Of a stretch of 64,000 nt of DNA, positions 9,268 through 17,944 are shown one piece after another (position 1 is the first letter of the stretch; every line of letters begins with the position of its first letter). The stretch spans positions 163,074 to 227,073 of the forward strand of contig NZ_JNXE01000011.1 in NCBI RefSeq assembly GCF_000716605.1. The letters run 5' to 3'. Both the position numbers and the translations under genes were made by a program. The notes below the pieces were generated by a model. The model worked only from the letters and a program-made list of their open reading frames with translations. It did no database searches and was not told where the DNA came from. The stretch is from Streptomyces sp. NRRL F-525. Lineage in GTDB: Bacteria; Actinomycetota; Actinomycetes; Streptomycetales; Streptomycetaceae.

Positions 9268-9310
9268 AGGGGCGCGGGGAACTGCGCGACCAGCCCCCAC
9301 CGGCCCGCAG
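9268..9310 (+). repeat. Palindromic intergenic repeat, copy 3
   Basis: AGGGGCGCGGGGAACTGCG, then GACCAGCCCCCAC and CCCGCAG, are nearly identical to the inverted copy at 8599. It occupies the gap between the starts of the leftward DinB-like gene and the end of tex, and is oriented opposite to both genes. Confidence 0.85.
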
Positions 9311-9337
9311 CTCCCCACAACCTGACCGGCGAAGCCG

Positions 9338-11725
9338 TCAGCGCTTCTTCTTACCCGGGTCCAACAACCCCGCCTTGCGCAGAGCATCGGCCATCGCACT
9401 GTTCCCCGGCGCCGGAGCCGCCTGCCGAGACCCGCCGCCTTGACCCCCCTGCCGCTGCTGCCGCTGCTGCGGCGGGCGCCCACCGCCTTGCTGCCGCCGC
9501 TCGCCACCCCCACCCTGCTGCCGCCGCTCCCCGCCGGAGGCCGCCGCCTCGTCGTCCAGCCGCAACGTCAACGAGATCCGCTTCCGAGGGATGTCGACGT
9601 CAAGCACCTTCACCTTGACGATGTCCCCCGGCTTCACCACATCCCGCGGGTCCTTGACGAACGTCTTCGACAGGGCGGAAACGTGGGCGAGCCCGTCCTG
9701 GTGGACCCCGACATCGATGAACGCCCCGAACGCCGCGACGTTCGTGACGACCCCCTCCAGAACCATCCCGGGCGCGAGGTCGGAGATCTTCTCGACGCCG
9801 TCCTTGAACGTGGCCGTCTTGAACGCGGGCCGAGGGTCACGCCCCGGCTTCTCCAGCTCCTTCAGGATGTCGGTCACGGTGGGCAGACCGAACGTCTCGT
9901 CCACAAACTCGGTCGGCTTCAACGACCGCAGCACCGACGTGTTGCCGATCAGCGAAGCGACCTCGCTGCCCGCCGTCTTCACCATCCGCCGCACCACCGG
10001 ATACGCCTCGGGGTGCACGCTGGAGGAGTCGAGCGGGTCGTCCCCACCCCGGATGCGCAGGAAGCCCGCGCACTGCTCGTACGCCTTCGGGCCGAGCCGC
10101 GCCACGTTCTTCAGCTGGGTGCGGGACTTGAACGGGCCGTTGGCATCGCGGTGCGACACGATGTTCTCGGCGAGGCCGGAGGTGATGCCGGAGACGCGTG
10201 AAAGCAGCGGCGCGGAGGCCGTGTTGACGTCCACGCCGACGCCGTTCACACAGTCCTCGACCACCGCGTCCAGCGAACGCGACAGCTTCACCTCGGACAG
10301 GTCGTGCTGGTACTGGCCGACCCCGATCGACTTGGGGTCGATCTTCACCAACTCGGCGAGCGGGTCCTGGAGTCGGCGCGCGATGGAGACGGCGCCGCGC
10401 AACGACACGTCCATGTCGGGCAGTTCCTGCGAGGCGAACGCGGACGCCGAGTACACGGACGCGCCGGCCTCGGAGACCATCACCTTGGTGAGGTTCAACT
10501 CCGGTTGCTTGGTGATGAGTTCACCGGCGAGCTTGTCGGTCTCGCGGGACGCCGTGCCGTTGCCGATCGCGATCAGTTCGACCGAGTGCTGTGCGGAGAG
10601 GCGGGCCAGCTTGGCGAGGGCGTCGTCCCACTTGTTGGCCGGGACGTGCGGGTAGATCACGTCCGTGGCCACGACCTTGCCGGTCGCGTCGACGACGGCC
10701 ACCTTCACGCCCGTACGGAAACCGGGGTCCAGGCCCAGCGTCGCGCGCGTACCGGCCGGTGCGGCGAGCAGCAGGTCCCGCAGGTTCGAGGCGAAGACGT
10801 TGACCGCCTCGTCCTCGGCGGCCGTGCGCAGCCGCAGCCGCAGGTCGATGCCGAGGTGCACGAGGATGCGGGTGCGCCAGGCCCAACGGACCGTGTCCTG
10901 AAGCCATTTGTCACCGGGACGGCCCCGGTCGAAGACCTGGAAGCGGTGGGCGACCATCCCCTCGTAGGAGGAAGGCCCCTCGGTGTCCTCCTCGGGCTCC
11001 AGGACGAGATCGAGGACGTCCTCCTTCTCGCCGCGCAGCATCGCGAGGATGCGGTGCGAGGGCAGCGCGGTGAACGGCTCCGAGAAGTCGAAGTAGTCGG
11101 CGAACTTGGCGCCCGCCTCCTCCTTGCCGTCGCGCACCTTCGCGGCGAGGCGCCCGCGCCCCCACATCCGCTCACGCAGCTCGCCGATCAGGTCGGCGTC
11201 CTCCGAGAACCGCTCGGTGAGGATCGCCCGCGCGCCGTCGAGGGCGGCCTGCGGATCGGCGACACCCTTGTCGGCGTCGACGAACGCGGCGGCCGCGGCC
11301 AGCGGTTCCACGCTCGGATCGCCCAACAGCCCCTCCGCGAGCGGCTCCAGGCCCGCCTCGCGCGCGATCTGGGCTTTCGTCCGCCGCTTGGGCTTGTAGG
11401 GAAGGTAGATGTCCTCAAGGCGCGCTTTCGTCTCCGCCGCCCGGATCTGCGCCTCCAACTCCTCGGTGAGCTTGCCCTGTTCGCGCACCGATTCGAGGAT
11501 CGCGGTCCGCCGCTCCTCGAGCTCCCGCAGATAGCGCAGCCGTTCCTCGAGCGTGCGCAGCTGCGCGTCGTCGAGCATCTCGGTCGCTTCCTTGCGGTAG
11601 CGGGCGATGAAGGGCACCGTCGAACCGCCGTCGAGCAGCTCGACGGCAGCCCTCACCTGCCGCTCCCGTACGCCGAGCTCCTCGGCGATCCTGCCTTCGA
11701 TGGACCCTACGAGGGGTGTCGTCAC
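9338..11725 (-). CDS. tex: Tex family RNA-binding transcription accessory protein
   Basis: Tex is a cytoplasmic nucleic-acid-binding protein that affects transcription. The 795-aa product shows the standard order: N-terminal Tex helical domain ([15 protein letters not shown]), YqgF/RNase H-like domain ([17 protein letters not shown], about 330-450), helix-hairpin-helix domain ([15 protein letters not shown], about 490-560) and an S1 RNA-binding domain ([21 protein letters not shown], about 640-720). A Gln/Gly/Arg-rich low-complexity stretch precedes a conserved-looking C-terminal tail. The GTG at 11725 ([13 protein letters not shown]) is the usual family start; an in-frame ATG 12 codons upstream is less likely. 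Confidence 0.95.
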   Translation of the reverse strand: MTTPLVGSIEGRIAEELGVRERQVRAAVELLDGGSTVPFIARYRKEATEMLDDAQLRTLEERLRYLRELEERRTAILESVREQGKLTEELEAQIRAAETKARLEDIYLPYKPKRRTKAQIAREAGLEPLAEGLLGDPSVEPLAAAAAFVDADKGVADPQAALDGARAILTERFSEDADLIGELRERMWGRGRLAAKVRDGKEEAGAKFADYFDFSEPFTALPSHRILAMLRGEKEDVLDLVLEPEEDTEGPSSYEGMVAHRFQVFDRGRPGDKWLQDTVRWAWRTRILVHLGIDLRLRLRTAAEDEAVNVFASNLRDLLLAAPAGTRATLGLDPGFRTGVKVAVVDATGKVVATDVIYPHVPANKWDDALAKLARLSAQHSVELIAIGNGTASRETDKLAGELITKQPELNLTKVMVSEAGASVYSASAFASQELPDMDVSLRGAVSIARRLQDPLAELVKIDPKSIGVGQYQHDLSEVKLSRSLDAVVEDCVNGVGVDVNTASAPLLSRVSGITSGLAENIVSHRDANGPFKSRTQLKNVARLGPKAYEQCAGFLRIRGGDDPLDSSSVHPEAYPVVRRMVKTAGSEVASLIGNTSVLRSLKPTEFVDETFGLPTVTDILKELEKPGRDPRPAFKTATFKDGVEKISDLAPGMVLEGVVTNVAAFGAFIDVGVHQDGLAHVSALSKTFVKDPRDVVKPGDIVKVKVLDVDIPRKRISLTLRLDDEAAASGGERRQQGGGGERRQQGGGRPPQQRQQRQGGQGGGSRQAAPAPGNSAMADALRKAGLLDPGKKKR

Positions 11726-11818
11726 GCCCGTACCGCCTTCTCCACTGAGGTTGCGCGGCAATTGTGGCAGGTGACACCGACAACCGGGGATCAGGGCGCC
11801 GTCCTGCGGGTCCGGCGC

Positions 11819-12688
11819 CTAGCTCTTGCCGAGCAGATCCCGGGGAAACGCCCCGGCGGCGAGCGCGCGCCGCGCGAACCCGGTCGCCAGTTCGGTCAGA
11901 CGTACGACCCCTTCGGCGCCCAGGTGCTCGTACGGTGCCCGGTCCAGCCGGTCGGTCTCCGCCTCGATCCAGGCGCGCAGCGCGATGCCAGCCTCCGTCA
12001 ACTCACCGTCCCCGTCGAGCAACCCGCGCTCCCGGAGCCGTCCCGAAGCGGCGTCCCACTCCTCCTGGTTCCACCCGCGTGTGCCGAACACCCACTTCGG
12101 GGCCATGCCCTTGCCGGTCGCGGTGTGGGTGACCACGGCCTCCAGACCGTCGAGCCCGGCGGACATCAGGGCGGCCAGGTGACCGTCGCCGCGGTGCTCG
12201 CGCAGCAGGGTGGCCGCGTGGAAGTAGGCGAGGTGCGGTTCTTCGGGGACCGGCAGATCGGCGTGGGCGGCGTACAGGGGCCGGGCGGGACGCGAGCACG
12301 CTTCACTCGCCCGCAGCGCCAGTCGCGCGGCCTCCGCCATCTCCTCCGACGCGATCGCGTCCTCGCCGAGCAGGCGCCGCAGGGTCGCGTCGACGGCACG
12401 CGCGCGTGCGTCGAGGCACTGCTCCGGGGAGGCGGTTTCCCAGACGGCGGGCACATGCTGGGCCACGAGGTCGTACTTGTAGTTGTAGAAGGTCGCCGTC
12501 ACCGTGCCGGGACCGACGGCCCCCATCGCCGCCGCCCGCACGGCGAAGTTGACGGCCCCGGGGTGCGTGACTCCGAGGGCGCCGAACTCCTTCCCCAGGT
12601 CGGGCGAGAAGTAGAGCGTGGCGTGCAGGGAGTTGAGCGCGTTGTGGCAGCGGCGCCCGGCACGGGGATCGACGGCGGCAGTAGTCAT
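11819..12688 (-). CDS. SCO6745-family protein
   Basis: The 289-aa protein matches, from memory, the actinobacterial SCO6745 family, whose function is unknown. It begins MTTAAVDPRAGRRCHNALNSLHATLYFSPD, which is characteristic of the family, and is largely helical. The segment KWVFGTRGWNQEEWDAASGRLRERGLLDGDG resembles a winged-helix-like repeat near residues 200-235. The ATG has no Shine-Dalgarno; a TAACGT seven bases upstream suggests a leaderless transcript. A perfect 7+7 palindrome (12700-12715) overlaps that promoter. It is divergent from the GlxA-type regulator. Confidence 0.8.
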   Translation of the reverse strand: MTTAAVDPRAGRRCHNALNSLHATLYFSPDLGKEFGALGVTHPGAVNFAVRAAAMGAVGPGTVTATFYNYKYDLVAQHVPAVWETASPEQCLDARARAVDATLRRLLGEDAIASEEMAEAARLALRASEACSRPARPLYAAHADLPVPEEPHLAYFHAATLLREHRGDGHLAALMSAGLDGLEAVVTHTATGKGMAPKWVFGTRGWNQEEWDAASGRLRERGLLDGDGELTEAGIALRAWIEAETDRLDRAPYEHLGAEGVVRLTELATGFARRALAAGAFPRDLLGKS

Positions 12689-12699
12689 GACGGTCACGT

Positions 12700-12715
12700 T
12701 ACCGACTGGTCGGTA
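12700..12715. promoter_or_regulatory. Operator-like palindrome TACCGAC-N2-GTCGGTA
   Basis: Seven-base arms are perfect inverted repeats separated by TG, 12 bp upstream of the SCO6745-family ATG and overlapping its probable -10. The shape fits a dimeric TetR-type repressor site. Its half-sites resemble the CGACCGGTCG element upstream of the TetR gene at 54041, but a shared regulator is only a guess. Confidence 0.5.
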
Positions 12716-12801
12716 CGGGCTCCAGGGGTGGGCACCGGATGGCAGGAAAGGTGGGGTACCCGTCATTGCGGCCATCGCGGGGTACGCGAAGAATCGACGG
12801 C

Positions 12802-13773
12802 ATGCGAACCGTCCTGGTGGTCCTCTTCGACGACGTGCAGAGCCTCGATGTCACCGGTCCGGTGGAGGTCTTCGCGGGCGCCGAGACCCAATCCCCCGGG
12901 ACCTACCGCATCCGTACGGCCTCCCTGGACGGCGCCCCGGTACGCACCTCCAGCGGCCTGACCGTCGTACCGGACTCGTCCCTCGCCCACGCGCCCGCCC
13001 CGCACACGCTCCTCGTCCCCGGCGGCCGGGGCACGCGCGCCCCGGACCCGCGCCTGACCGCCTGGCTGCGCACACACGGGCCGCGCGCGGAGCGACTGGT
13101 CTCCGTGTGCACCGGGGCGATCCTGCTCGCCGAGGCGGGCCTCCTGGACGGTCGCAGAGTCACGACGCACTGGGCGTACTGCGCGAAACTCGCCCGCGAC
13201 CACCCCGCCGTCGAGGTCGACCCCGACCCGATCTACGTCCGCGACGGACCCGTCTCCACCTCAGCCGGCGTCACCTCGGGCATCGATCTCGCCCTCGCCC
13301 TGGTCGAGGAGGACCTGGGCCGGGACACGGCGCTGACCATCGCCCGCCACCTGGTCGTGTTCCTGCGCCGGCCGGGGAACCAGGCCCAGTTCAGCGCCCA
13401 GCTCGCCGCCCAGACGGCCCAGCGGGAGCCTCTCCGTGAGGTCCAGCAGTGGATCACCGAACACCCCGACGACGACCTGAGCGTCGAGTCCCTCGCCGCC
13501 CGCGCCCGCCTCTCGCCCCGCCACTTCGCCCGCGCCTTCCAGTCCGAGACCGGCATGACCCCCGGCCGCTACGTCGACCGCGTCCGCCTCGAACACGCCC
13601 GCCGCCTCCTGGAGGACACCGCCGACGGCATCGAGCAGATCTCTCGAGCCAGCGGCTACGGCACCCCCGAGTCCATGCGCCGAGCCTTCCTCAAAACCCT
13701 CGGCACGGCCCCGACGGAGTACCGCCGCCGCTTCCACCCGACACAGAGCACACGGGCAACACCCACTCGCTGA
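12802..13773 (+). CDS. GlxA-type AraC family transcriptional regulator
   Basis: The 323-aa protein has an N-terminal DJ-1/PfpI (class-I amidotransferase-like) sensor domain (1-190): VLFDDVQSLDVTGPVEVFAG, then LLVPGGRG and the nucleophile-elbow SVCTGAILLAEAG. A C-terminal AraC DNA-binding domain (215-315) has two helix-turn-helices: DDLSVESLAARARLSPRHFARAFQSETG and DGIEQISRASGYGTPESMRRAFLK. Such regulators usually control neighbouring catabolic genes. The isolated DJ-1/PfpI gene downstream (13902) is a plausible partner, though a repeat element separates them. The start is the ATG giving MRTVLVVLFDD. Confidence 0.92.
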   Translation: MRTVLVVLFDDVQSLDVTGPVEVFAGAETQSPGTYRIRTASLDGAPVRTSSGLTVVPDSSLAHAPAPHTLLVPGGRGTRAPDPRLTAWLRTHGPRAERLVSVCTGAILLAEAGLLDGRRVTTHWAYCAKLARDHPAVEVDPDPIYVRDGPVSTSAGVTSGIDLALALVEEDLGRDTALTIARHLVVFLRRPGNQAQFSAQLAAQTAQREPLREVQQWITEHPDDDLSVESLAARARLSPRHFARAFQSETGMTPGRYVDRVRLEHARRLLEDTADGIEQISRASGYGTPESMRRAFLKTLGTAPTEYRRRFHPTQSTRATPTR

Positions 13774-13789
13774 ACGCGGCATGCGGACA

Positions 13790-13841
13790 GCGCCCTTCAG
13801 GGGCGCGGGGAACTGCGCGCCAAGCCCCCACCGCCCCGCAG
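13790..13841 (+). repeat. Palindromic intergenic repeat, copy 4
   Basis: A GCGCCC / GGGCGC hairpin, the core GGCGCGGGGAACTGCGCG and the trailing CCCCGCAG block match copy 1 almost base for base. It lies 16 bp after the GlxA-type regulator stop and 60 bp before the DJ-1/PfpI start, on the same strand as both. Confidence 0.85.
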
Positions 13842-13901
13842 CGAACGAACCACCTGCCCCACAAAACCCACCCCACCGAGCACCGAACACGAAAGGCCCC
13901 G

Positions 13902-14537
13902 ATGCAGATCGCCATCGTCGTCTTCGACCGCTTCACCGCCCTCGACGCCATCGGCCCCTACGAAACCCTCGGCCGCCTACCCGGCGCCGAAACCGTCTTC
14001 GTCGCCGAAGCGGCCGGCCCGGTCCGCAACGAGAGCGGCAACCTGGCACTCGTCGCCGACCGCACCCTCGCCGACGTGCCGACCCCCGACATCGTGGTCG
14101 TCCCGGGCGGCCCAGGTCAGACCCCGCAGATGGACAACGCGACTCTCCTGGACTGGCTGCGCACCGCCGACGCCACCAGCACCTGGACGACCTCGGTGTG
14201 CACGGGCTCCCTATTGCTGGCCGCCGCCGGGCTGTTGGAGGGGCGCCGGGCGACCTCCCACTGGCTGGCGCTGGAGCAGCTGAAGCGGTTCGGTGTCGAG
14301 CCGACGGGGGAGCGGGTCGTGACCGACGGGAAGTACGTCACCGCGGCCGGGGTCTCCTCCGGCATCGACATGGGGCTCACCCTGCTCGGCCGGATCGCCG
14401 GTGACGAACACGCCCAGGCCGTACAGCTGTTGACCGAGTACGACCCGCAGCCGCCCTATGACGCGGGGTCCCCGCAGAAGGCTCCCGCGCATCTCGTGGA
14501 GAGGTTCCGGGCGAACAGCCGGTTCATCACGACGTAG
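13902..14537 (+). CDS. DJ-1/PfpI family protein
   Basis: This single-domain 211-aa protein has the DJ-1/PfpI fold: IAIVVFDRFTALDAIGPYE at the start, VVVPGGPGQ near 65 and the nucleophile-elbow TTSVCTGSLLLAAAGLL with its reactive Cys near 102. It lacks a DNA-binding domain, unlike the neighbour at 12802. Homologues include isonitrile hydratase-like and uncharacterised enzymes, so the reaction is open. The ATG has GAAAGG seven bases upstream. Its last 11 bases overlap the end of the convergent enoyl-CoA hydratase gene. Confidence 0.88.
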   Translation: MQIAIVVFDRFTALDAIGPYETLGRLPGAETVFVAEAAGPVRNESGNLALVADRTLADVPTPDIVVVPGGPGQTPQMDNATLLDWLRTADATSTWTTSVCTGSLLLAAAGLLEGRRATSHWLALEQLKRFGVEPTGERVVTDGKYVTAAGVSSGIDMGLTLLGRIAGDEHAQAVQLLTEYDPQPPYDAGSPQKAPAHLVERFRANSRFITT

Positions 14538-15285
14538 TCCCGGACGCGGTCCAGGTGAAGCGCGGCACCCGGCGCTCCAGGAACGCCGCGACTCCCTCCG
14601 CGGTGTCGCCGCTGCCGCGCATCTGCTCGGCCCAGTAACCGTCCCTGTCCGTACGCCCGTTGGCGAACTCCTTCGCCGACGCCTGAGTCAACTGCGAGCG
14701 GGACACCAGCACCCGGGTGAACTCCGCGACCCGCTTGGCGAGTTCGCCCCCGGGGAGCAACTCGTCGACGAACCCGGTGCGCAGCGCCCGTTCCGCGTCG
14801 ATCAACTCGCCGGAGAACAGCAGGTACTTGGCGGTACCCGGCCCCACCAGCGACACCAACCGCCGTGTCGCGGACGCCGGATACACGATCCCGAGCTTCG
14901 CCGGAGTCACCCCGAACAGCGCGCCCTCCTCCGCGAACCGCAGATCACAGGCCGCCGCCAACTGCGCCCCGCCGCCCACACAATGACCCCGGATCGTCGC
15001 GAGCGTCGGCTTCGGGAAGGCCGCGAGCGCCTCCTCCGCGAGCACCGCCAGCCCCTGCGCCTCACGCGCCGACTCCCTCAGCGTCGAGATGTCCGCCCCG
15101 GCACAGAACGTCCCGCCCTCACCGGTCAGCACGAGCGCCCGTACGCCCGGATCGGCGGCGAGCGTGTCGAGCAGCGGCGGCAGCGAGCGCCACATCTCGG
15201 CGGTCATCGCGTTGCGCTTGCCGGGGTGGTGGACGACGACCGTGGCGACCGAGTCGGTGACGTCGTGCAGCAGGCGGGGCTCCAT
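14527..15285 (-). CDS. Enoyl-CoA hydratase/isomerase family protein
   Basis: The 252-aa crotonase-fold protein has the two oxyanion-hole segments: GEGGTFCAGADISTL near 70 and IRGHCVGGGAQLAAACDLRFA near 105. It likely hydrates or isomerises an acyl-CoA thioester in beta-oxidation or branched-chain degradation; the substrate cannot be read from the sequence. The start at 15285 (MEPRLLHDVTDSV) lacks a Shine-Dalgarno, but TAGCAT lies seven bases before it, suggesting leaderless expression. The stop overlaps the convergent DJ-1/PfpI gene by 11 bp. Confidence 0.9.
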   Translation of the reverse strand: MEPRLLHDVTDSVATVVVHHPGKRNAMTAEMWRSLPPLLDTLAADPGVRALVLTGEGGTFCAGADISTLRESAREAQGLAVLAEEALAAFPKPTLATIRGHCVGGGAQLAAACDLRFAEEGALFGVTPAKLGIVYPASATRRLVSLVGPGTAKYLLFSGELIDAERALRTGFVDELLPGGELAKRVAEFTRVLVSRSQLTQASAKEFANGRTDRDGYWAEQMRGSGDTAEGVAAFLERRVPRFTWTASGTTS

Positions 15286-15489
15286 GCGCCGGATGCTACG
15301 TACAACCCGAAGAGTTCGCGAAGTCGGCACGAGAGGAACAGGGGCGGTCCCACAGGCGATCGGGCCACGCAGAAACGATCAGAAAGCGTCCGATACCTGC
15401 TGACTTCTGTTCAGTCATCCGGGGTGGCGCGGGTCCACGCCAACACTCGTCGGGTGGTGACAATCGAGCGCAAGGGTGGCGACCGGACG

Positions 15490-16008
15490 ATGGAGAACCA
15501 CGGGCGTGGGTCGGACCCGCGCCCAGAAGGCGGCAGAGACGATCCCCCGGATCCCGCCCCGGATCCCGCTCCCGCCCCGCCGGATCCGCTGCCGTACGAG
15601 GGAGTCTGGCGTTTCACCGCCTCCGCCGTCGACGCCTCCGTCCCGCAGGCACGACACGCCGTACGGGACCTGCTCTTCCGGCAGGGCGTGCCCCTCTCGG
15701 ACGAGCTGCTGCAGGGGCTGTTGCTGATCGTCTCCGAGCTGGTCACCAACGTGGTCCGGCACGCGGTGCTGCTGTCGCCGACCCTCGCCGTGGAGGTCGC
15801 CGTCGGCGCCGAGTGGGTGCGGGTGTCCGTCGAGGACAACCACCCCTACCGCCCGACCGCCCTGGTCGCCGACCACGACGAGACCGGCGGCCGGGGACTG
15901 CTCCTGGTGCGCGAGGTGACCCGGGAGGCGGGCGGCGTCTGCGACGTCGAGCACACGGCGAGCGGCGGCAAGGTGATCTGGGCCGCCCTGCCGCTCAAGC
16001 CCGCGTAG
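15490..16008 (+). CDS. RsbW-like ATP-binding (HATPase_c_2) regulatory protein
   Basis: The 172-aa product starts with a Pro/Asp-rich disordered segment (1-45), then a GHKL ATPase fold: N-box ELVTNVVRHA near 85, a VEDNHPYRP segment at the G1 position and TGGRGLLLV as the G2 loop. Streptomyces encodes many such anti-sigma-factor-like serine kinases that partner with anti-anti-sigma factors or PP2C phosphatases. No partner gene is adjacent. The start is uncertain: ATG 15490 is used here, and a GTG at 15457 is an in-frame alternative. Confidence 0.82.
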   Translation: MENHGRGSDPRPEGGRDDPPDPAPDPAPAPPDPLPYEGVWRFTASAVDASVPQARHAVRDLLFRQGVPLSDELLQGLLLIVSELVTNVVRHAVLLSPTLAVEVAVGAEWVRVSVEDNHPYRPTALVADHDETGGRGLLLVREVTREAGGVCDVEHTASGGKVIWAALPLKPA

Positions 16009-16026
16009 GTGCCGTAGCCGAGGAGG

Positions 16027-16620
16027 TCACCAGCCCGCGGACGGGCCCGTCAGCTCCCGGACCGCCGGGCGGGCCGCGTCCAGCACCGTCATGAACCAGG
16101 ACGAGAAGGTGTCCTTCGCGTGCCGTTCGTCCAGTTCGGCGGGGGTCACGAACGCGGTCGTGCCGACCTCCTCCGGGTCCGGCCGCAGCGGCGACTGCAC
16201 CAGGCCGACGAAGAGGTGATTGTACTCCTGCTCCACCAGGCCCGAGTCCGGGTCCGGGTGGTTGTAGCGCACCGTGCCCGCCTCCGCGAGCAGCGACGGG
16301 GACACCCCCAGCTCCTCGAACGTCCGCCGGGCCGCCGCCGCGAAGGGCGCCTCGCCGGGGTAGGGGTGACCGCAGCAGGTGTTGGACCACACACCGGGGG
16401 AGTGGTACTTGCCGAGCGCCCGCTGCTGGAGCAGCAGTCGGCCCTGCTCGTCGAAGAGGAAGACGGAGAAGGCGCGGTGCAGCTGCCCCGGCGGCTGATG
16501 GGCGGTGAGCTTCTCGGCGGTGCCGATCGTCACGCCGCTCTCGTCGACCAGTTCGAGCAAGATCGCGTCAGCGGTGCCGTTCGACGAGTTGTGCGTCGCG
16601 GTGGCAGGTGTGGTCGGCAT
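16027..16620 (-). CDS. idi: Isopentenyl-diphosphate delta-isomerase, type I
   Basis: Idi interconverts IPP and DMAPP, priming isoprenoid synthesis. The 197-aa Nudix-fold protein has the catalytic-cysteine motif SNTCCGHPYPGE, the Nudix-like stretch RRTFEELGV and the metal/catalytic EYNHLFVG segment. Two ATGs are possible; AAGGA sits six bases before the one at 16620 but directly abuts the one at 16626, so 16620 is chosen. It sits 10 kb before the hopanoid operon, which contains ispG and dxs copies but no idi. Five 11-bp direct repeats lie about 190-245 bp upstream in the region that would hold its promoter. Confidence 0.95.
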   Translation of the reverse strand: MPTTPATATHNSSNGTADAILLELVDESGVTIGTAEKLTAHQPPGQLHRAFSVFLFDEQGRLLLQQRALGKYHSPGVWSNTCCGHPYPGEAPFAAAARRTFEELGVSPSLLAEAGTVRYNHPDPDSGLVEQEYNHLFVGLVQSPLRPDPEEVGTTAFVTPAELDERHAKDTFSSWFMTVLDAARPAVRELTGPSAGW

Positions 16621-16810
16621 ACCCATCCTTCACATCGGTCCTCAAGGCCAAGTCTGCCGTACGAATCCGGCACTCCCGGCAGTTCATCGTGCCCGGCGCG
16701 GCGACGACGGAACCGTCGGGGGGTGGGGCGCGGAAGTGAGGACACGGGCGCGCGGCAGCGGGCCGCACGCCCGCGAAACCGGTCGATTTCGGTCAGTGTG
16801 GAGGCTGTAC

Positions 16811-16865
16811 GGGCCTCACGCGGGCTTCATGCAGGCCTCGCACGGGCTTCATGCGGGCCTCATGG
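16811..16865 (+). repeat. Five tandem 11-bp repeats, consensus GGGCYTCAYGC
   Basis: Five consecutive 11-bp units fill 55 bp without gaps: GGGCCTCACGC, GGGCTTCATGC, AGGCCTCGCAC, GGGCTTCATGC and GGGCCTCATGG. The block lies between the stop of the CDF transporter gene and the idi start. One-turn phasing and the TTCA/CTCA core resemble direct-repeat units bound by OmpR-type regulators such as PhoP, but no binding is shown. Confidence 0.85.
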
Positions 16866-16870
16866 GAACG

Positions 16871-17809
16871 TCAGTGGCACAGCTTCGCCTCGTGCTCCGC
16901 GTGTCCGCGGGGCTCCAGCTGGAAGGTGCAGTGCTCCACGTCGAAGTGGTCGCCGAGGCAGCCCTGGAGTTCGTGGAGCATCTTCTCGTTGCCGATGGCG
17001 TTCAGCACGTCCGAGCGGACGACCACGTGCGCGGAGAGCACCGGCATGCCCGAGGTGATCGTCCACGCGTGCAGATCGTGGACGTCCTCGACCCCGTCCA
17101 GGGCCAGGATGTGGGCGCGCACGTCCTGCATGTCGACGTCCTTGGGGGCCGACTCCAGCAGCACGTCCAGGGTCTCGCGCAGCAGCTTCAGGGTGCGCGG
17201 CACGATCATCAGGCCGATGGCGAGCGAGGCGATCGGGTCGGCGGCCTGCCAGCCCGTGGTCAGGATCACCACGGCCGAGATGATCACCGCGAGGGAGCCC
17301 AGCGCGTCCGCGGCGACCTCCAGGAACGCGCCCCGCACGTTCAGGCTGTCCTTCTGGCCGCGCACCAGCAGCGTGAGGGAGATCATGTTCGCGACCAGGC
17401 CGATCAGACCGAACACGATGGTCAGCCCGCCCTCGGTGTCGGCGGGCGTGACGAACCGCTGGACCGCCTCGTACAGGACGTAACCGCCGACGCCGAGCAG
17501 CAGCAGGCAGTTGGCGAGCGCGGCGAGGATCTCCGCGCGGGCGTAACCGAAGGTGCGGTTGCCGACGGCCGGCCGGTTCGCGAAGTGGATGGCGAGCAGC
17601 GCCATGCCGAGGCCCAGTGCGTCCGTCGCCATGTGGGCCGCGTCCGCGATGAGCGCGAGGGAGTCCGCGAGCAGCCCGCCGACGACCTCGACCACCATCA
17701 CGGTGATCGTGATCCCCAGCGCGATCCGCAGCCTCCCCTGGTACGCGGCCGCCGCCGTACCGGTGACGGGAACACCGTGAGAATGCCCGTGGTCGTGCCC
17801 TGCCCCCAT
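16871..17809 (-). CDS. Cation diffusion facilitator (CDF) metal exporter
   Basis: This 312-aa inner-membrane antiporter likely exports Zn2+ or a related divalent cation. The N-terminus is His-rich (GHDHGHSHG). About six transmembrane helices follow, with the metal-site pattern DSLALIADAAHMATDALG in TM2 and a matching segment in TM5 (LGSLAVIISAVVILTTGW). The C-terminal 90 residues form the cytoplasmic ferredoxin-like dimerisation domain (HDLHAWTITSGMPVLSAHV). The metal is not determined by sequence. The N-terminal half of its upstream gap contains a hairpin that probably ends galE transcription. Confidence 0.93.
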   Translation of the reverse strand: MGAGHDHGHSHGVPVTGTAAAAYQGRLRIALGITITVMVVEVVGGLLADSLALIADAAHMATDALGLGMALLAIHFANRPAVGNRTFGYARAEILAALANCLLLLGVGGYVLYEAVQRFVTPADTEGGLTIVFGLIGLVANMISLTLLVRGQKDSLNVRGAFLEVAADALGSLAVIISAVVILTTGWQAADPIASLAIGLMIVPRTLKLLRETLDVLLESAPKDVDMQDVRAHILALDGVEDVHDLHAWTITSGMPVLSAHVVVRSDVLNAIGNEKMLHELQGCLGDHFDVEHCTFQLEPRGHAEHEAKLCH

Positions 17810-17899
17810 GGGAAGCCGCCCTCCTGATTACTGCTCCGGATCACAGTGAACTACGGGTGGGGGGTATCGGGCAACGCGGCACTGAACACCGTTGTCATA

Positions 17900-17936
17900 T
17901 GCCCTGACCTGCACAAACAAACCGCAGGTCAGGGCA
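17900..17936. terminator. 13-bp hairpin downstream of galE
   Basis: TGCCCTGACCTGC (17900-17912) and its exact reverse complement (17924-17936) enclose an A-rich 11-nt loop. On the minus strand it begins nine bases after the galE stop, where an intrinsic-type terminator would be expected. Confidence 0.75.
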
Positions 17937-17944
17937 GCCTAAGT

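Noticed and set aside
14458..15489. Long open frame running from within the DJ-1/PfpI gene into the ATPase gene
   Set aside because: It is antisense to the enoyl-CoA hydratase gene and has the Arg/Pro/Gly-rich composition of a GC-driven shadow; only the part from 15490 shows a domain.
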